64,000 bases of DNA, taken from positions 1-64,000 of the forward strand of contig CAZXLT010000001.1 of assembly GCA_964641545.1 (NCBI GenBank), written 5' to 3'. The stretch is from CAZXLT01 sp964641545. GTDB taxonomy: Bacteria; Patescibacteriota; Saccharimonadia; Saccharimonadales; AWTP1-31. The position numbers and the translations under genes were made by a program. The notes under the pieces were generated by a model that saw only the letters and a program-made list of their open reading frames with translations, searched no databases and was not told where the DNA came from. The first letter of the stretch is position 1; the number at the start of each line of letters is the position of its first letter. This document shows positions 33,863 to 42,672 of this stretch, in pieces.

Positions 33863-34559
33863 TGTTGCCTCTCTGCGTTGGCAGTAGTTCGTAAACCATA
33901 TTTTTTCGCTCGACCACAACCTTCCAACTCTCGGCTTTGGCGGTCTCAAATAAAGCCTTCGTTGGGTTAAAAGCGATTGGATTTTCGACCATAGCCAGCA
34001 TAGGTATATCGCTTTCGCTGTCGCCAACTGCAATACTCCCCTCTAAGGTCAGACTATGCTTGTCAATTAATGCTGTGAGTAGTGCTTGCTTATCTTTGCT
34101 TGCCACTGTTTTTTTACCCGTAAACTTGCCGTCCTTTTGTTCAAAAACTGTTCCTTCTGCGTCATCAAATCCATAATACTTTGCTACCTTTTCGACAATC
34201 TCGATTTGCGACCCTGAAATGGCAATTAGAAAATATCCTTGTGTCTTCAGGCTTTTCACGAAGTCCCTGGTATACGTATACACCTGGTCCTTATGTTCTT
34301 CGAATATTTGCATTACAACTTCATCAAACTTGGCAGGAGGTAGGCTTACGAGCATATCATCGTATGCCAGGATCAACATCTTTTCGTAGCTGCGAAAAGA
34401 CTCTGGGTCAATGCGTTTTTTCCATATCGTTCTTGCCTTTATGATCCTGTCGTAGATAGTTTTATTGGTATTTTGTTGAAGTAGAACAGACGTAACTGCG
34501 TGAAAGAGCTGCCAGCGAACCAGCGTGCCATCAATATCAAAGGCAGCAAATTTTTTCAC
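33840..34559 (-). CDS. SerB-like HAD-superfamily hydrolase
   Basis: A HAD subfamily IB-type phosphatase of 239 residues. Motif I is AAFDIDGTLVRW, motif II is LIAISGSQIEIV, a lysine follows in the DKQALL region, and motif IV is VGDSESDIPML. The sequence resembles phosphoserine-phosphatase-like hydrolases, but substrate specificity cannot be inferred. It overlaps the alpha/beta-hydrolase-like gene by four bases and the nnrD-like gene by 23, forming a tight three-gene unit on the minus strand. Confidence 0.85.
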   Translation of the reverse strand: MKKFAAFDIDGTLVRWQLFHAVTSVLLQQNTNKTIYDRIIKARTIWKKRIDPESFRSYEKMLILAYDDMLVSLPPAKFDEVVMQIFEEHKDQVYTYTRDFVKSLKTQGYFLIAISGSQIEIVEKVAKYYGFDDAEGTVFEQKDGKFTGKKTVASKDKQALLTALIDKHSLTLEGSIAVGDSESDIPMLAMVENPIAFNPTKALFETAKAESWKVVVERKNMVYELLPTQRGNNGSFVLV

Positions 34560-35203
34560 TTGAGCAGCTCCTTAATCCACTGTGCGTAATGCCGGTAGCC
34601 GTAGAATATATCGTCGTGTGGTGCGGTTCGCGTATGAACTTTCACCCCCTTCCAGCCCTTCGCGATCTGGTTGAATGCTTTGTCGGTCCATACATCATTA
34701 TCATAAGCAACAATGTGAATTGCGGTGAGCGGACTTTTTTTCTGGAAGTTGGATATTTTCTCGGAAAAATTATTGCGTAGAAGCAATCGACTCTGGTGCT
34801 TCATAAGACCCGGATCGCGCAGCAAATACAGCATGCTTTTACCGAGAAGTGAAAGGCCACTGAAAATTTTGTTATGCACTAACTGGTACACGAGCTCTTG
34901 CACTCGACTACGAGCAACCCGGTGGCGTATTTCTTTCATAGAAGGTAGGTTTTGTATAAATATTGGTCCCAGCAGTATCGCATGTTCTTTTACGATTTCT
35001 TCCCAAGGCTCTAGCGTTCCAACAGAGTGTGCGATGACGAGTCGAGCCGAAGGGTTGTCCTGGTGCCTGTTCACGACATATGCCCGAAGCCCAAACTGAT
35101 GTAGTATCTCAAGAAGCTTCTTATAGTGCCATGCACTGCCCCACCCTCCTGGAACAATTGCTACATCAAACGCCGGTGAAGTGCGGACCTTTTTTGTGCT
35201 CAT
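34556..35203 (-). CDS. alpha/beta-hydrolase-like protein, 215 aa
   Basis: A nucleophile-elbow-like AHSVG sits after a short beta strand (RLVIAHSVGTLEPW), and the C terminus carries Asp and His residues at the expected spacing (VAYDNDVW; TAPHDDIFYGYRHY). These fit a small alpha/beta hydrolase of the RBBP9/YdeN kind, though overall similarity is low. The middle (residues 90-140) is basic and helical. It overlaps the following HAD gene by four bases. Confidence 0.65.
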   Translation of the reverse strand: MSTKKVRTSPAFDVAIVPGGWGSAWHYKKLLEILHQFGLRAYVVNRHQDNPSARLVIAHSVGTLEPWEEIVKEHAILLGPIFIQNLPSMKEIRHRVARSRVQELVYQLVHNKIFSGLSLLGKSMLYLLRDPGLMKHQSRLLLRNNFSEKISNFQKKSPLTAIHIVAYDNDVWTDKAFNQIAKGWKGVKVHTRTAPHDDIFYGYRHYAQWIKELLK

Positions 35204-35235
35204 TTGATAGCCTCTTGTACAAGGGCGTTCATGAA

Positions 35236-36036
35236 CTAACCCTTAACTTCTAAGCTTACTGGGCAATGATCAGAGCCGAGCACATCGGGGTGAATATCGG
35301 CCCCAATGAGTTTTGAGTCCAAAGCCTTACTCGCCAGCCAATAGTCTATTCGCCAGCCAACGTTTCGAGCTCGCGCATTCGCCCAGTGTGTCCACCAGGT
35401 ATAGGCTTCGGTTCGCTTCGGGAAAAACTTACGGAACGTATCAATAAACCCAGCTGCGAGAAAATCGTCGAATCTTTCGCGTTCTTCATTGGTAAAGCCG
35501 TGCTTGCCGACATTGGGACCAGGATTCGCCAGGTCAATTTCTTGATGAGCCACATTGAGATCTCCACAGAATACAACTGGTTTAGTTTTTTCTAGGTCTT
35601 TCACGTAGGCCAAGAAAGCTTTGTCCCATTGGTCGTAGCGAAGGCTCAGCCGGCTAAGGTCACCTTTACTATTCGGAGTGTATACAGTTACGACCCAGAA
35701 GTCCTCAAATTCAGCAGCAATAACTCGTCCTTCTTCGTTCGGATTGCCATATTTGTCGCCAACAATACTATATTTTTTTGCTATATCATCTGGGATGTCG
35801 TTTTGAACTTGGAGGGGTTTTATCTTCGTAAAGATGGCCGTACCACTGTAGCCTTTTTTAATTGCGGAGTTCCAATACTCTTCGTACTCTGGCAAGTCGA
35901 TTTCCGCCTGACCCTGCTCGGCTTTTGTTTCTTGCAAGCACAAGATATCTGGATTATGTTTTGCAACAAACGACTGAAAGGTGCCTTTATTTGTTACCGC
36001 ACGGATACCATTAACATTCCACGAATATAGCCTCAT
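35236..36036 (-). CDS. xthA: exodeoxyribonuclease III (AP endonuclease)
   Basis: An ExoIII/APE1-type base-excision-repair nuclease. Catalytic motifs are intact: LYSWNVNGIRA with the metal-binding Asn, LCLQETKAEQ with Glu, VVFCGDLNVAH with Asp/Asn and the C-terminal GSDHCPVSLEV with the Asp-His pair. The WWTHWANARARNVGWRIDYWL segment is typical of the family. I chose ATG 36036 (MRLYSWNVNG); a GTG nine bases upstream is also in frame. TATACT lies nine bases before the ATG, so the leader is very short. The product has 266 residues. Confidence 0.95.
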   Translation of the reverse strand: MRLYSWNVNGIRAVTNKGTFQSFVAKHNPDILCLQETKAEQGQAEIDLPEYEEYWNSAIKKGYSGTAIFTKIKPLQVQNDIPDDIAKKYSIVGDKYGNPNEEGRVIAAEFEDFWVVTVYTPNSKGDLSRLSLRYDQWDKAFLAYVKDLEKTKPVVFCGDLNVAHQEIDLANPGPNVGKHGFTNEERERFDDFLAAGFIDTFRKFFPKRTEAYTWWTHWANARARNVGWRIDYWLASKALDSKLIGADIHPDVLGSDHCPVSLEVKG

Positions 36037-36076
36037 ACTGCTCACAGTATATCCTGTAAGGACCGACTGCGTATGC

Positions 36077-36105
36077 TTGTTTTTTACAACAATTTGTAGT
36101 ATAGT
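36077..36105 (+). promoter_or_regulatory. promoter of the gene at 36115 (leaderless)
   Basis: TTGTTT (36077-36082), a 17-bp spacer and TATAGT (36100-36105). The start point is predicted about three bases before the ATG at 36115. Confidence 0.55.
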
Positions 36106-36114
36106 TGTGTTCTC

Positions 36115-36951
36115 ATGGGCAATCTTTACGAACGTGCCGAACTAGAACGCCTTACCCTTCCTGGATATAAAAACGAGGCGTCTGTTCGTGCCGCATTAGG
36201 CGATGATACGGATTGGGATCCAGTACTTTCTGCGACAATAGTTTCGGTCGACCCTTCTGGTAAGCCATATGTCTTAACGGGGATTCGGCGCGAGGAAACG
36301 CACCGGACTCACCCGGGAGTCATCAGCACCCCAACAATGCGGTTACCAAAAAACATCGCTCGTGACATATTGGCAAGTCGTTTTCCTCAGCGTAATCAAC
36401 GATACCCACAATTTATGGTGCCTCGTGTGCTACCGGCTCGCCCAACGCAGGTTCGTGCGATTGCCGATACTTTGGTCGAGCCCGTCCCAAATAGCCACGC
36501 AACCCTTCCATTTGCGATGGCGACCCTTCTTAGCCAAAAGCTAGGTGTCGCTGAGGCGGTTGAGGGAGCTGATACGGAAACTCCGCTTGGCACGGTGTCG
36601 CTGGCAAGCATTACCGCCGGTTTTAGTCGTGGTGCAACCGAGCGAGTAGGCGGACGAACTGTTGACTACTATGAACCGCTAATTATGCTGGGTGCGCTCA
36701 TGATTCTTGATGACCCAGACGTGATTCAGCGCGAAGCTCCTTCTTATCGTGAAATGAGCTGGACAGAGTTCCCTGATTTTAAACAAGGTGTCGCCGAAAA
36801 ACGTCCCGATATGATAATTGCCGAATTGCAACCAGAGGATGCCCTGCTATGTGTACACGGCATGTGCCTAGCAACCTCTATGACCGCAGTTAATGTATTT
36901 GATGGTACTGGTCAAAACGCTTCAGCAGACCTGGCTTCAATTCCTGCGTAA
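36115..36951 (+). CDS. hypothetical protein, possibly Nudix-superfamily, 278 aa
   Basis: The N-terminal part (ATIVSVDPSGKPYVLTGIRREETHRTHPGVISTPTMRLP) resembles actinobacterial Nudix-like proteins that read THPGVVSVPTQR, but no standard Nudix box is visible. The rest is unassigned, without membrane helices. It has its own promoter and stands alone, ending one base before the convergent yjjX-like gene. The conserved-looking N terminus suggests a nucleotide-binding protein; a catalytic role is not supported. Confidence 0.6.
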   Translation: MGNLYERAELERLTLPGYKNEASVRAALGDDTDWDPVLSATIVSVDPSGKPYVLTGIRREETHRTHPGVISTPTMRLPKNIARDILASRFPQRNQRYPQFMVPRVLPARPTQVRAIADTLVEPVPNSHATLPFAMATLLSQKLGVAEAVEGADTETPLGTVSLASITAGFSRGATERVGGRTVDYYEPLIMLGALMILDDPDVIQREAPSYREMSWTEFPDFKQGVAEKRPDMIIAELQPEDALLCVHGMCLATSMTAVNVFDGTGQNASADLASIPA

Positions 36952-36952
36952 T

Positions 36953-37474
36953 CTAGTTTTGTTCATGCAGCAAAATACCAATTGCGGCAATGACCGCATC
37001 TCGTGAAGAAGTGACCCGGGTGATGGCGCCGCTGGTAACAAGACCTGATAGGCCTTGCTTTTTACCGATATCTGCAATGCCATGAGACTTTGCAACGGCG
37101 TCACTCAGGTTATTTTTGTCGTCAATCTGTTTACTGATAATTTTTGGCGTTTGTACTCGCGGACTGAAGCCAAAGCCTAACCTGCCGTCTTTTGTTATGA
37201 CCACTGTTGCGGTACCGGTAAACCACTTTCCGCCAACGTTGCTTTGACCACCCTCAATACCTACGCCAAAATCTGCCTTTTGCATTTTCAGAGCGTTACG
37301 TGCTCGGTTAGTTGCTCCCTTCAATGCTTCTTCATCGTTCATTGGCTGCTCGGCTACACCAGAGTCGGTCTCGACGCCAATAAACTCAATCTTCGTATTT
37401 GGCAGCATCACAACGAAGGCTTGTTTAACAGCCTCAAGCTTAGTTGGGTTTTTCGAGCCAATAACGACAATCAC
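36953..37474 (-). CDS. yjjX: inosine/xanthosine triphosphatase-like protein (YjjX/DUF84)
   Basis: The protein begins VIGSKNPTKLEAVKQAF and continues ETDSGVAEQPMNDEEALKGATNRARNA, then FGVGIEGG, the signature of the YjjX/DUF84 family that removes non-canonical purine nucleotides such as ITP and XTP. At 173 residues it has the normal length. It would protect nucleic acids from deaminated bases. Its start codon lies 71 bases from the divergent pyrH start. Confidence 0.88.
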   Translation of the reverse strand: MIVVIGSKNPTKLEAVKQAFVVMLPNTKIEFIGVETDSGVAEQPMNDEEALKGATNRARNALKMQKADFGVGIEGGQSNVGGKWFTGTATVVITKDGRLGFGFSPRVQTPKIISKQIDDKNNLSDAVAKSHGIADIGKKQGLSGLVTSGAITRVTSSRDAVIAAIGILLHEQN

Positions 37475-37505
37475 CTTACAATTCTAGCAAACGGGTTGAA
37501 AATAG

Positions 37506-37534
37506 TTGAAAAACATGGGGATATTTGCTAAAAT
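37506..37534 (+). promoter_or_regulatory. pyrH promoter
   Basis: TTGAAA (37506-37511), a 17-bp spacer and TAAAAT (37529-37534), within the same TTTGCTAAAAT context as the 13.6-kb RNA promoter. The start point is expected about five bases before the ATG at 37546. Confidence 0.7.
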
Positions 37535-37545
37535 ATTTTACAACA

Positions 37546-38250
37546 ATGTATAAGCGTGTACTTTTGAAGATATCTGGTGAGCAGTTGGCTGGGAAACACG
37601 TCAGCGGTCTCGATATTGAAGTTGTGCACTTCCTTGCTAAAGAGATAAAACGAATTACCGACAAAGGCTGTCAGGTGGCAATTGTCGTTGGCGGTGGTAA
37701 TCTGGTCCGCGGCGTCCAGATAGCAGGACACGGTATTCATCGGGTGACTGCCGACCACATGGGGATGCTTGCTACCCTTATCAATGCTTTGGCGCTTACA
37801 GATATTTTTGAGTCAAAAGGTCTTGAGGCGCGCTGTTTGAGTAACGTACACGCCGAGCAGGTGGCCGAGATGTTTGTCCACCGTTTAGCAGAAAAACACC
37901 TTGAGCGCGGTCGCGTTGTGGTGCTTGCGGGTGGGACTAACCGTCCATTTTTAACTACCGATACTGCCGCAGTGCAATTAGCACTTGAGCTCCACTGCGA
38001 AGCGGTGCTGAAGGCCACAAAAGTTGATGGTGTATACGACATGGACCCGATGGTGTTTTCGCAGGCTTCAAAACACGAAAAACTTTCATTTGAGCACGCA
38101 GTATCAAATTCTAAAATACGAGTCATGGACAAAGCGGCTTTGGGGCTCGCTATGGAGCATCAGATGCCGGTGGTTGTGTTTAACGCCCTGAAAGCTGGAA
38201 ACTTACTAAAAATAGTTCAAGGCAAGCTCGTTGGAACTAAGATCGAGTAG
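37546..38250 (+). CDS. pyrH: uridylate kinase
   Basis: PyrH phosphorylates UMP to UDP and belongs to the amino-acid-kinase fold. Visible motifs: RVLLKISGEQLAG, IVVGGGNLVRG, ADHMGMLATLINALAL, the FLTTDTAA segment and ATKVDGVYD. I chose ATG 37546 (MYKRVLLKISG); an in-frame TTG at 37525 overlaps the -10 box and is unlikely. The product has 234 residues, the usual length. In many bacteria pyrH lies near tsf and frr; these are not here. Confidence 0.96.
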   Translation: MYKRVLLKISGEQLAGKHVSGLDIEVVHFLAKEIKRITDKGCQVAIVVGGGNLVRGVQIAGHGIHRVTADHMGMLATLINALALTDIFESKGLEARCLSNVHAEQVAEMFVHRLAEKHLERGRVVVLAGGTNRPFLTTDTAAVQLALELHCEAVLKATKVDGVYDMDPMVFSQASKHEKLSFEHAVSNSKIRVMDKAALGLAMEHQMPVVVFNALKAGNLLKIVQGKLVGTKIE

Positions 38251-38363
38251 ACTTTTCGGTGAGGTGGGAAATCTCACGTTAATCTGTGCGCCGTGCGACG
38301 CTCAGGCAGCAGACTAACAACCGAATCCGGCTTCGAATCTATTGTGTTCGAAAACAGAACACT

Positions 38364-38455
38364 TGGCGGAAGAGGTGGGATTCGAACCCACGGTACCCGG
38401 TAAAGGGCACAACGCTTTTCGAGAGCGTCCAGTTCAACCACTCCTGCACTCTTCC
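38364..38455 (-). tRNA. tRNA-Ser (CGA)
   Basis: On the minus strand the acceptor stem GGAAGAG (38455-38449) pairs with CTCTTCC (38374-38368), followed by discriminator G and an encoded CCA. The anticodon stem ACGCT/AGCGT encloses CTCGAAA, giving CGA. A long variable arm (GTGCCCTTTACCGGGTAC) marks a class II tRNA. A GTGTTC/GAACAC hairpin (38344-38362) lies just after the 3' end. Confidence 0.95.
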
Positions 38456-38570
38456 CCCGCTGCGTAGTATCAAATGAACTGTGAACCTGCTTATTTTACA
38501 GATAAGCAAAAAATACTACAACAAGAGTCTTGCGGGACTTGCAAAGACAGGCGTAAACTGTCGTAAGTAT

Positions 38571-39434
38571 ATGTCAATCATCAGCTTAAAAGACGTCAGT
38601 AAACTGTACGGCTTCGGCGATGCCACAACCGTGGCACTAGACGAGGTCACTATGACTATTGAGCCTGGTGAATTTGTAGCAATAATGGGTCCAAGCGGCT
38701 CTGGCAAGTCTACACTCATGAACTTGATTGGGCTGCTCGACCGTCCGACGCACGGCGATTATATGCTGAGTGGTCGATCTGTCGCAAAGCTGCGCACTAA
38801 TCAGCGAGCGAAGGTTCGTCGAGACAAAATTGGTTTTGTGTTTCAGTCATTTAACTTATTGCCACGCATGAATGTACTCGAAAACGTCGCGCTGCCACTT
38901 TCTTATCGAGGGATGACGCAGACCCGCCGCTTAAAACAGGCTGGTGCGATGTTGGACAGAGTTGGACTAACTGATCGTGAATACTTTTACCCAAAGGCAC
39001 TCAGCGGAGGTCAAGCCCAGCGCGTAGCCATTGCCCGAGCATTGGTTAATAATCCAGATATTATTATTGCCGATGAACCGACGGGTAACCTGGATAGTGG
39101 CTCAAGTCTAATTGTCATGGAGTTGTTGAGTGAGCTACACCAGACTGGCAACACTATATTGATGGTAACGCACAACCCAGAACTAACCCGCTACGCAGAC
39201 CGTGTTATTTATATGCATGATGGTGCGATCGTACGCGACCAGTCGACGCCAGTCGGCGAAGTGCCAAGCCTCGCTCGAAAAGTCATGTATTTATATCCGC
39301 GTAAAACCGAAGAAGATGATCTTGTGGGTGTGTCTGCCCTCATGAAAACCCTTCCGGACAAGCCTGGTGCCAAGCGGCGTCGCAGGAGCAATAAAAAGAA
39401 AGCATCGAAAAAGCAAAAGGTAAAAAATGGCTAA
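38571..39434 (+). CDS. MacB/LolD-type ABC transporter ATPase
   Basis: The 287-residue ATPase has a Walker A GPSGSGKST, the Q-loop FQSFNLLPRMNV, signature LSGGQAQR, Walker B IIIADEPTGNLD and the switch MVTHNPE. These features place it in the MacB/LolD/FtsE class that drives lipoprotein export or mechanotransmission. I chose ATG 38571 (MSIISLKDVSKLYGF); the frame is open to 38481. An unusual basic C-terminal tail (about 30 residues, Lys/Arg-rich) follows the ATPase. The permease gene overlaps by eight bases. Confidence 0.93.
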   Translation: MSIISLKDVSKLYGFGDATTVALDEVTMTIEPGEFVAIMGPSGSGKSTLMNLIGLLDRPTHGDYMLSGRSVAKLRTNQRAKVRRDKIGFVFQSFNLLPRMNVLENVALPLSYRGMTQTRRLKQAGAMLDRVGLTDREYFYPKALSGGQAQRVAIARALVNNPDIIIADEPTGNLDSGSSLIVMELLSELHQTGNTILMVTHNPELTRYADRVIYMHDGAIVRDQSTPVGEVPSLARKVMYLYPRKTEEDDLVGVSALMKTLPDKPGAKRRRRSNKKKASKKQKVKNG

Positions 39435-40656
39435 AGGAAACTATAAACAAGCCATTCGGACATTAAGAAAAGCCAAGTGGCGAAGCTTGCTAACGATGTT
39501 TGGCATTATTGTTGGTGTAGTATCCGTGATTACGACTGTGAGCCTGGGTGAAGGTGTTAAGCGTCAGGTGCTTGGTCAGATCAACCAAATTGGCAATGAC
39601 CTGGTAACTATTCGACCGGGCAAAATTGTAAAACGAGATTCGCGGGGCGTAATAACAGATGTTGATTTGGCCGCTTCTTACGGGTTCGGTTCTGGTAATC
39701 TAACGGAAAATGACCTACATGTGGTTGAGAAAACTCCGCATGTCCGCGCCGCGTCACCGCTAACAGTACTCAACAGCACTGCACGGAGTAACGACATTGC
39801 ATTTGACGGCCTCGTCCTTGGTACTTCACCGGAGTTCCCAGAGCTTCTTGGTAAAGAAATTGAGTATGGTAGTTATTTTACGAACGGAGAGCAAAATCGT
39901 CAGGTTGCAGTTATTGGGAAGCGTGTTGCCGAGCAGCTGTTTGAGGAAAATGTTCCAATTGGTCGATCATTCACTGTCCGCGGGCAAGACTTTATTGTCC
40001 GCGGGGTAATGGAAGAATCGGGTAGCAGCGTGCTTGGCTCTAGCATAGATATAAACAAAGGCATCTTCATTCCGTATCCAGTTTCGAAAACCTTAGCCGA
40101 TTCGAGCCCTCAGATGGTACAGATTCTTGCCAGACCGAACAAGACCGAGAAGCTGGACACCTTAATTGCAGAACTCAATAAGAATTTGATACGTTCACAC
40201 AATGGTGAAGCAGACGTAACGGTGCTTAAGCAGGACGAAAACTTGGCGGTTACTAGTAGTTTACTAGACATGCTTACGGGGCTCGTCGCAGGAATAGCGG
40301 CAATCTCGCTTGTAGTTGGCGGTATTGGAATTATGAATATTATGCTGGTGTCTGTTACTGAACGAACGCGAGAAATAGGTATTCGCAAGGCGGTTGGAGC
40401 GACCAACCGACAGATTCGTAATCAGTTCATAGTTGAAGCGGGAATACTTAGTTTTGTTGGTGGTCTGGTGGGAGTAATTTCGGCGTATTTTATCAACTTC
40501 ATTCTTCGGATTAGTACAAACCTAAAACCAGTCATAACTTGGCAGATAGTACTCATTGCAGTCGGGGTTTCGGCGGTCGTTGGGCTGTTATTTGGTCTTG
40601 CTCCTGCCATAAAGGCTGCGCGCAAAGATCCCATCGAAGCATTGCGCTACGAATAG
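39427..40656 (+). CDS. MacB/FtsX-type ABC transporter permease
   Basis: The 409-residue permease has an N-terminal helix (about 17-38), a large extracytoplasmic MacB-PCD domain (about 45-270), and three C-terminal helices of the FtsX domain (SLVVGGIGIMNIMLVSVTERTREIGIRKAVGA is typical). The C terminus ends PIEALRYE, a hallmark of the family. It pairs with the ATPase encoded just upstream. Without a MacA or outer-membrane partner in the window, it probably exports from a single-membrane cell. Confidence 0.93.
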   Translation: MAKGNYKQAIRTLRKAKWRSLLTMFGIIVGVVSVITTVSLGEGVKRQVLGQINQIGNDLVTIRPGKIVKRDSRGVITDVDLAASYGFGSGNLTENDLHVVEKTPHVRAASPLTVLNSTARSNDIAFDGLVLGTSPEFPELLGKEIEYGSYFTNGEQNRQVAVIGKRVAEQLFEENVPIGRSFTVRGQDFIVRGVMEESGSSVLGSSIDINKGIFIPYPVSKTLADSSPQMVQILARPNKTEKLDTLIAELNKNLIRSHNGEADVTVLKQDENLAVTSSLLDMLTGLVAGIAAISLVVGGIGIMNIMLVSVTERTREIGIRKAVGATNRQIRNQFIVEAGILSFVGGLVGVISAYFINFILRISTNLKPVITWQIVLIAVGVSAVVGLLFGLAPAIKAARKDPIEALRYE

Positions 40657-40660
40657 AACT

Positions 40661-41941
40661 TTAGTCAAGCAGTATGGTTGCGAGGCCCAAGAAGGCCAAA
40701 AAACCCAGAACATCGGTTGCGGTTGTAATAAATATGGTTGCCGATGCTGCGGGGTCTTTGCGGAGTTTTGACATGATTAACGGCACCATGGTGCCAAAAA
40801 AAGCTGCCACCAGAAGGTTGATAATCATAGCAATCGCGAGAATGAGAGCGATACTGAAATCTCTGTTCAGCACAATTACGACTACGGCAACCAGCACGCC
40901 GTTAATTATCCCATTTATGAGGCTGGCACCAAGTTCGTTTACCAATGTACGCCAGGCAGTCCGCAGCTCAATTTGCTTTAAGGCGATACCGCGTACTTGT
41001 ACTGCTAGTGTTTGGGTTGCTGCATTTCCGCCCATACCGGCAACAATCGGCATATAGATTGCCAGCAGAACGTACTTATCGAGGGTTTTTTCAAATAACC
41101 CTACCGTGAAAGCCGCTAGAAAAGCTGTACCAAGGTTAATGATAAGCCAACGGTAACGATTGCTGACTTTGGAGCGAGCCGAATCTGTCACGCTTTCTTC
41201 ATTTTTAATACCGGCGAAGTTATACAAAGAGCCACCCTGCTCTTCTTCTACGACTTTCAACATATCGTCGGAATATATAATGCCGACAATTTCGTCTTTA
41301 TCGTTAAGTACGGCAACTTTACTATGTGGATGCGTTCTAAATAAATCGACTACCTCGCGGCGGCGTGCAGCGTATGAAATAGTAGGCATCCGCTTTACGT
41401 ATTTTTTTATAAGTTCTGTACGCGCAGCTATTCCCAACGAATGTCCGGGCAAGAATCCAACGAGCTTAGCGTCGTCTAATACCAGAATTACCGGAGGACG
41501 ACCTGTTCTTTGCTCGTGGCTCATAAAGCGTTTTGCAACATCTTGCACGGTTTCTTTTGATTCAACTTGTATATAGTCCAAGGTCATAAGCCCAGCGGCT
41601 GTTTCCGGGTCGAATGCAAGCAATGTTGACAAAGAGTCTTTGAGCTCAGCGCTTAATAAATCTAAAACTTTTTCACGTTTTGTTTTTGTAATCACCTGCA
41701 GGTAGTCAGTGCCTTCGTCGGGATCAACTGCCTGCAGCAGCTCGACGAAATCAGTTTCCGGCAGGCGCTGGAGTAAATCTTTGCGCACTGTGGAAGTGAG
41801 CGAACGCAACATCTCTACTCGTTTATCAGGAGTAAGACTTAAGAATAATTCCACTCGGCTATCTTTATAAAAAAGTATGTCTGCAAGTGCTAATGGATTG
41901 ACAGTAAGCGAGGGTAGCTTTTTCTTAATGAAATTAACCAT
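40661..41941 (-). CDS. mgtE: magnesium transporter MgtE
   Basis: MgtE is a Mg2+-gated Mg2+ channel. The 426-residue protein has an N-terminal helical domain (about 1-130, LLQRLPETDFVELLQAVDPDE), a CBS pair (about 135-255), and a five-helix pore domain (about 285-426) with PIVAGMGGNAATQTLAVQVRG, the MgtE signature. It converges on the ABC permease gene, with four bases between. Its -10 region contains a perfect inverted repeat. Two further divalent-cation protein types are encoded about 8-10 kb away. Confidence 0.94.
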   Translation of the reverse strand: MVNFIKKKLPSLTVNPLALADILFYKDSRVELFLSLTPDKRVEMLRSLTSTVRKDLLQRLPETDFVELLQAVDPDEGTDYLQVITKTKREKVLDLLSAELKDSLSTLLAFDPETAAGLMTLDYIQVESKETVQDVAKRFMSHEQRTGRPPVILVLDDAKLVGFLPGHSLGIAARTELIKKYVKRMPTISYAARRREVVDLFRTHPHSKVAVLNDKDEIVGIIYSDDMLKVVEEEQGGSLYNFAGIKNEESVTDSARSKVSNRYRWLIINLGTAFLAAFTVGLFEKTLDKYVLLAIYMPIVAGMGGNAATQTLAVQVRGIALKQIELRTAWRTLVNELGASLINGIINGVLVAVVVIVLNRDFSIALILAIAMIINLLVAAFFGTMVPLIMSKLRKDPAASATIFITTATDVLGFLAFLGLATILLD

Positions 41942-41947
41942 AATTTA

Positions 41948-41962
41948 TATACTGGCAGTATA
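41948..41962 (-). promoter_or_regulatory. inverted repeat over the mgtE -10 box
   Basis: TATACTG-G-CAGTATA (41948-41962) is a perfect 7-bp inverted repeat with a one-base centre. On the minus strand its first arm supplies an extended -10, TGGTATACT, whose expected start point lies about nine bases before the mgtE ATG. It could be an operator or just a symmetrical promoter. Confidence 0.4.
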
Positions 41963-41966
41963 CCAA

Positions 41967-42572
41967 CTAAAAAACTTGATTAAAAATGCCACCAACGGCA
42001 ATACTTGCGATTACCATCAGACCTAGGCCTGCCAAACCAATAAGCGCTCCAAGAATCAGTAGTACTATGTCTTCTAGGATCATACTCAACCCAATCACTA
42101 CAACAGCTAATGCCGGTAGCGTATCGAGCCCCGCAAATGGGGGCGCAATAAACACGCCAATGGCAAAAAGAATCACAAAAAAGCCAGTAATTGCTCTGCC
42201 CAGTGGATGATCAATTGTGCTACCGAATCTTGGGCGCGAAAACTTTTCAAACCAACGAACTCTTTTTAGTAAAAACGGTAAGGCTTTTTTTTCTATCAAC
42301 GACCCTAGCCTGCGGTCTCGTAGGCGCTTCGGAAGCCAAATGTTGCGTCTAGCTGCAATCATTTCAAGACCAAGTAAAAACGATACGGGTGCGGAAAGAA
42401 AATGACCGATACCTGCCGTAGGTAGCGGAAGTGCTGGTATGCACATAACTAGTATTAACGCGATCGCAAAACTTTTTTCACCAAAAAACTCCTGAAGTCC
42501 TCCTAAGGTCTTTGGCGTTTTGCTTGATAGCCACGTTTCTAATTCATTGCTAAATCTACTTCGCTGTGACAC
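41967..42572 (-). CDS. ExoD-like membrane protein
   Basis: The 201-residue protein has several hydrophobic helices and the PF06055 (ExoD) pattern: an amphipathic N terminus (LGGLQEFFGEKSFAIALILVMCIPALPLPTAGIGHF) and a C-terminal pair of helices. ExoD was named for exopolysaccharide synthesis in rhizobia, and its biochemical role is unknown. It lies upstream of mgtE on the same strand with 25 bases between. The mgtE promoter sits in that gap, so the two may be separate. Confidence 0.82.
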   Translation of the reverse strand: MSQRSRFSNELETWLSSKTPKTLGGLQEFFGEKSFAIALILVMCIPALPLPTAGIGHFLSAPVSFLLGLEMIAARRNIWLPKRLRDRRLGSLIEKKALPFLLKRVRWFEKFSRPRFGSTIDHPLGRAITGFFVILFAIGVFIAPPFAGLDTLPALAVVVIGLSMILEDIVLLILGALIGLAGLGLMVIASIAVGGIFNQVF

Positions 42573-42672
42573 TCCCTGATTCTACCCTAGAAAACAGTAA
42601 AAAAATAGTTCAAATCATATATACAACCCGAACACAAATTTGTTACACTAATAACCATAATCGAAATTTGGG

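Noticed and set aside
34725..35099. Plus-strand 124-codon frame opposite the alpha/beta-hydrolase-like gene
   Set aside because: It is a shadow of the minus-strand gene, with no independent start signal or recognisable protein pattern.
38286..38477. Plus-strand frame with the string KRWDSNPRYPVKG
   Set aside because: It is the antisense reading of tRNA-Ser; such strings are well-known artefacts over tRNA genes.
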